From SIG607 sp045601805 (lineage in GTDB: Bacteria; Bacillota; Clostridia; Oscillospirales; Acutalibacteraceae), in the NCBI GenBank assembly GCA_045601805.1, contig JAZSAJ010000006.1, positions 1-15,565 of the forward strand: a DNA stretch of 15,565 nt, written 5' to 3'. Position 1 is the stretch's first letter; every line of letters begins with the position of its first letter. The translations under genes and the position numbers were made by a program. Positions 12,794 to 15,565 of this stretch are shown here, in pieces. The notes below the pieces were generated by a model that saw nothing but the letters and a program-made list of their open reading frames with translations, made no database searches and had not been told where the DNA came from.

Positions 12794-15276
12794 AACTTTC
12801 CTTTTCTACACGCGGTTGGTCAAACTTAAATTGGGAAGACACCGTTAATATTGCCGAAGAAATGGGTTTTAGCGGTATTGAAGTTTATAATTTACCAAAA
12901 TTTGACCCAATGTTAGACCGTAGCGGTCCTTTTCACAAATACAATGCAGCAGCAACAGTTAGGCAGTTAAAGGAAAAAAATTTAACTATTCCCTGTTTTG
13001 ACACTTCTTGTGATATATCAAGCGGCGGTGACTGTATTCCTTTTTTGCAAACCTTAATGGAAGCTGCTAAAAACGCGCGCGTTCCTTATATTTCGGTTGT
13101 TGCATTAACCGAAAACGAAACTGCGGTAAAGGAAAACCTTACCCGTATTACAGCCGAAGCGCGCGAAAAAGAGGTAACTATTTTAATTAAAACAAGCGGT
13201 ATTTATGCAAACACCGCACGCTTAAGAAAACTGCTTGATGAATTTGCAAGTGATGAATTGGCGGTTTTGTGGGATGTGCACCACCCTTTGCGCGACTACG
13301 GTGAAAACGCCGACACCACAATTAAAAACTTGGGCGACTATGTGCGCCATGTTCATTTGCGCGATTCGGCTGACAGCGGCGAATACGATTTAATTGGCGA
13401 GGGTACTGCCCCAATTAAAGACTTTATGTTGGCATTGTCTTCGGTAAACTATAACGGTTTTATTTCGCTTGAATGGAAACCCGAATGGATTGAAGATTTG
13501 AAGGATATTGAGGTTATATTCCCCTATTTTATTAACTATATGAACCGCTTTGAAAATCCGCGCGGCAAAAAGAAAAGTTTGTATTTTAACCACGACGGCA
13601 CAGGCCAATATGTTTGGAAAAAAGACGAACTTATTGATTTAACCTTTTCACAGGTGTTAGACCGTATGGCCGAAGAATTCCCCGACCAATACGCTATTAA
13701 ATATACCACACTTGATTACACCCGTACCTACCATGAATTCCGCGAAGATGTTGACACCTTTGCACGCGCTCTTGTTTCTTTGGGTGTTAAGGCAGGCAGT
13801 AAAGTGGCGGTTTGGGCTACTAATGTGCCCGAATGGTTTATTGCATTTTGGGCTACCACAAAAATTGGCGCGGTTTTGGTAACGGTAAACACCGCCTATA
13901 AAATTCACGAAGCGGAATATTTGTTAAGGCAGTCAGATACGCATACTTTGGTTATGATTGAAAGTTGCCTTGATTCAAATTATAAAAACATTATTACCGA
14001 ACTTTGCCCCGAATTAAAAACCACAAAACAGGGCGAGGCACTTCATTGCAAACGGCTTCCATTTTTGCGTAATGTTATTACAGTTGGCTTTAAAATGGAT
14101 GGCTGTTTAACCTTTGGCGGTGCTATGGCTCGCGCTAATTTGGTAAGCAAAGAAACCGTTGCCCAAATGGCCTCATCTGTTCGCCCCGATGACGTTTGCA
14201 ATATGCAGTACACTTCGGGCACAACGGGTTTCCCAAAAGGCGTAATGCTAACCCACTATAATGTGGTAAACAACGGCAAATGTATTGGCGACAGAATGGG
14301 GCTTTCCACCGCCGACCGTATGATGATTCAGGTGCCAATGTTCCATTGCTTTGGTATGGTGCTTTCAATGACATCATCGCTAACCCACGGCGCAACCATT
14401 TGTCCGCTTCCCTATTTTTCGGCAAAGCAGTCACTTGCTTGTATTAACCAAGAAAAAATAACCTGCTTTAACGGTGTTCCCACAATGTTTATTGCAATGT
14501 TTAATCACCCCGATTATAAAAATACCGATTTTTCGCACATGCGAACCGGTATTATGGCGGGTGCGGGTTGTCCGCCCGAACTTATGCGCCGTGCCGCACA
14601 GCCAAATGAAATGAATATGACAGGTATTGTTAGTGTTTACGGACAAACAGAATCTGCCCCCGGTTCCACAATGTCGGCTTGGACCGACAGTTTAGAGGTT
14701 AGAACCGATACTGTTGGTTACGCATTTCCCCATGTTCGTTGCAAAATTGTTGACCCCGAAACAGGTGAAGAACTGCCCGCAGGTGTAAACGGCGAATTTT
14801 GTTCTAAGGGCTATAACACAATGAAGGGCTATTATAAAATGCCCCAAGCAACCGCCGACACAGTTGATAGCGACGGTTGGCTTCATTCGGGCGATTTGGC
14901 TTGTAAAGATGAAGCGGGCAACTACCGCATTACAGGCCGCCTAAAGGATATGATTATTCGCGGCGGTGAAAATATTTACCCCAAAGAAATTGAGGAATTT
15001 ATTTACACCCACCCCGCAGTTAAAGACGTACAGGTTATTGGCGTACCCGATAAAAAGTACGGCGAGGAAATTATGGCTTGTATTATTCTTAAAGAAGAAA
15101 ACAGCATAACAACTACCGAAATGAGCGAATATATAAAAGCCAGTATGGCAAGACACAAAGTGCCAAAATATATTTCGTTTGTAGAAAGTTTTCCAATGAA
15201 TGCCGCAGGCAAAATATTAAAATACAAAATGCGCGAACAAGCCGCAAAGGAACTTGGCCTAACCGACAACACATAA
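12790..15276 (+). CDS. TIM-barrel (sugar isomerase-like)/acyl-CoA ligase fusion
   Basis: 828 residues in two enzymes' worth of sequence. Residues 1-~255 resemble the xylose isomerase/AP-endonuclease-2-like TIM barrels: SFSTRGW (4-10), GFSGIEVYNLP (26-36), and candidate metal ligands in WDVHHP (161-166), HVHLRDS (187-193) and SLEWKPEW (226-233). Residues ~280-828 are an AMP-forming fatty-acyl-CoA ligase: P-loop YTSGTTGFPKG (474-484), YGQTES (617-622), HSGD (699-702), GRLKD (716-720), and catalytic K808 in AGKI. This ligase is of a different subfamily from fusions 1 and 2. GGAGGAGG lies just before the ATG, which overlaps the upstream stop (ATGA), so translation is coupled. Under Leu T-box control, isovalerate is the likeliest acid. 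The barrel's role is unknown. Confidence 0.9.
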   Translation: MKLSFSTRGWSNLNWEDTVNIAEEMGFSGIEVYNLPKFDPMLDRSGPFHKYNAAATVRQLKEKNLTIPCFDTSCDISSGGDCIPFLQTLMEAAKNARVPYISVVALTENETAVKENLTRITAEAREKEVTILIKTSGIYANTARLRKLLDEFASDELAVLWDVHHPLRDYGENADTTIKNLGDYVRHVHLRDSADSGEYDLIGEGTAPIKDFMLALSSVNYNGFISLEWKPEWIEDLKDIEVIFPYFINYMNRFENPRGKKKSLYFNHDGTGQYVWKKDELIDLTFSQVLDRMAEEFPDQYAIKYTTLDYTRTYHEFREDVDTFARALVSLGVKAGSKVAVWATNVPEWFIAFWATTKIGAVLVTVNTAYKIHEAEYLLRQSDTHTLVMIESCLDSNYKNIITELCPELKTTKQGEALHCKRLPFLRNVITVGFKMDGCLTFGGAMARANLVSKETVAQMASSVRPDDVCNMQYTSGTTGFPKGVMLTHYNVVNNGKCIGDRMGLSTADRMMIQVPMFHCFGMVLSMTSSLTHGATICPLPYFSAKQSLACINQEKITCFNGVPTMFIAMFNHPDYKNTDFSHMRTGIMAGAGCPPELMRRAAQPNEMNMTGIVSVYGQTESAPGSTMSAWTDSLEVRTDTVGYAFPHVRCKIVDPETGEELPAGVNGEFCSKGYNTMKGYYKMPQATADTVDSDGWLHSGDLACKDEAGNYRITGRLKDMIIRGGENIYPKEIEEFIYTHPAVKDVQVIGVPDKKYGEEIMACIILKEENSITTTEMSEYIKASMARHKVPKYISFVESFPMNAAGKILKYKMREQAAKELGLTDNT

Positions 15277-15304
15277 AAAAAGCACCCACACGGGTGCTTT
15301 TTTT
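15275..15304 (+). terminator. Intrinsic terminator of the Leu T-box operon
   Basis: The hairpin GCACCC-acac-GGGTGC (15282-15297) is flanked by seven A before and seven T after, which can also pair. It follows the TAA stop (15274-15276) immediately. The symmetrical A/T flanks would let it end transcription from the right as well. Confidence 0.9.
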
Positions 15305-15351
15305 GGGGCTATGCCCTCATCTGCTCTAATCGGCACGGGACGGAGATAATA

Positions 15352-15392
15352 CTCCCCAAAAAGCGTTTCCCTTCGCCCGGCTTTTTGGGGAG
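15352..15392. repeat. 13-base perfect inverted repeat in the right-hand intergenic stretch
   Basis: CTCCCCAAAAAGC (15352-15364) and GCTTTTTGGGGAG (15380-15392) are separated by 15 bases. It forms a strong hairpin between the operon terminator and the end of the leftward gene at the right edge. No clear U-run follows on either strand, so it is not a standard terminator. It sits where base composition changes. The rest of 15305-15426 holds nothing else I can identify. Confidence 0.6.
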
Positions 15393-15426
15393 CATTACCT
15401 TCGCATAACACCATGCCGTTTTCTAT

Positions 15427-15565
15427 TTAGAGGTGAGCGCCCTCTCCCAGATACTTTTCCACCGCGCGCGTGCAACGCTTTCTTACGGTGTCCTCTGTCA
15501 TAGCACCGAACTTATCGGCAACATACCGCCACCGTTTGGCGTTTATGTACCGCTCTGTGAGGGCA
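15427..15565 (-). CDS. Sigma-like/phage-type helix-turn-helix protein, C-terminal 45 residues (partial)
   Basis: The frame is open from the right edge to TAA at 15429-15427 and encodes 45 residues beginning ALTERYINAKRWRYVADKFG and ending EKYLGEGAHL. The pattern ERYINAKRW-x2-VADKFG-x3-EDTVRKRCTRAVEKYL resembles the region-4-like HTH found at the end of small sigma-like proteins and phage late-transcription regulators. That is a resemblance by eye only. The stretch uses G+C-rich codons, unlike the genes to its left, and may mark the edge of an integrated element. The start lies outside the window. Confidence 0.55.
   Translation of the reverse strand, partial: ALTERYINAKRWRYVADKFGAMTEDTVRKRCTRAVEKYLGEGAHL

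Noticed and set aside
15305..15426. tRNA gene or attachment site at the right edge
   Set aside because: No cloverleaf or CCA end could be built, and no second copy of a core repeat is present in the window.
1..15565. CRISPR array or insertion sequence
   Set aside because: No regularly spaced short repeats and no transposase-like frame were seen on either strand.

Overview
The window reads as a chromosome segment of an anaerobic, low-to-moderate G+C Firmicute, probably a gut or rumen clostridium. The grounds are strong GGAGG ribosome binding sites, AT-leaning codons, T-box leaders, and a ferredoxin-dependent 2-oxoacid oxidoreductase. No gene is similar enough to a named strain for me to give a genus.

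Layout. (1) Positions 1-1452: the start of a leftward TIM-barrel glycosidase-like gene that runs off the window, divergent from an AraC-type regulator. Two near-identical 20-base direct repeats lie between them. (2) Positions 1418-8424, leftward: a seven-gene operon behind a T-box leader. In order of transcription it encodes a helix-turn-helix/cupin/acyl-CoA ligase fusion, a P-loop ATPase, a two-cluster ferredoxin, the alpha, beta and gamma subunits of a 2-oxoacid:ferredoxin oxidoreductase, and a branched-chain amino acid dehydrogenase. It ends at a perfect palindrome shared with the convergent araC gene. (3) Positions 8433-11021, leftward: a second copy of the fusion ligase with its own T-box leader. 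(4) Positions 11041-15304, rightward: a third T-box leader driving a 2-isopropylmalate synthase-like protein that has lost catalytic residues, translationally coupled to a TIM-barrel/acyl-CoA ligase fusion, then a terminator. (5) Positions 15305-15565: a G+C-richer stretch holding the 3' end of a leftward gene for a sigma-like or phage-type helix-turn-helix protein.

Main conclusion. When the specifier loops of the three T-box leaders are aligned by their flanking stems, they read GUA (Val), AUC (Ile) and CUC (Leu), one for each branched-chain amino acid. T-boxes switch genes on when the cognate tRNA is uncharged. The locus is therefore best read as anabolic: branched short-chain acids (isobutyrate, 2-methylbutyrate, isovalerate) are activated to CoA thioesters, reductively carboxylated to 2-oxoacids by the ferredoxin enzyme, and aminated to Val, Ile and Leu. 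Each step has a gene here. Reductive carboxylation of branched acids is established physiology in rumen anaerobes. I know of no description of a locus where three T-boxes divide the three amino acids among paralogous ligases, or of the ligase fusions, but I could not search. The direction of flux and each ligase's substrate are inferences.
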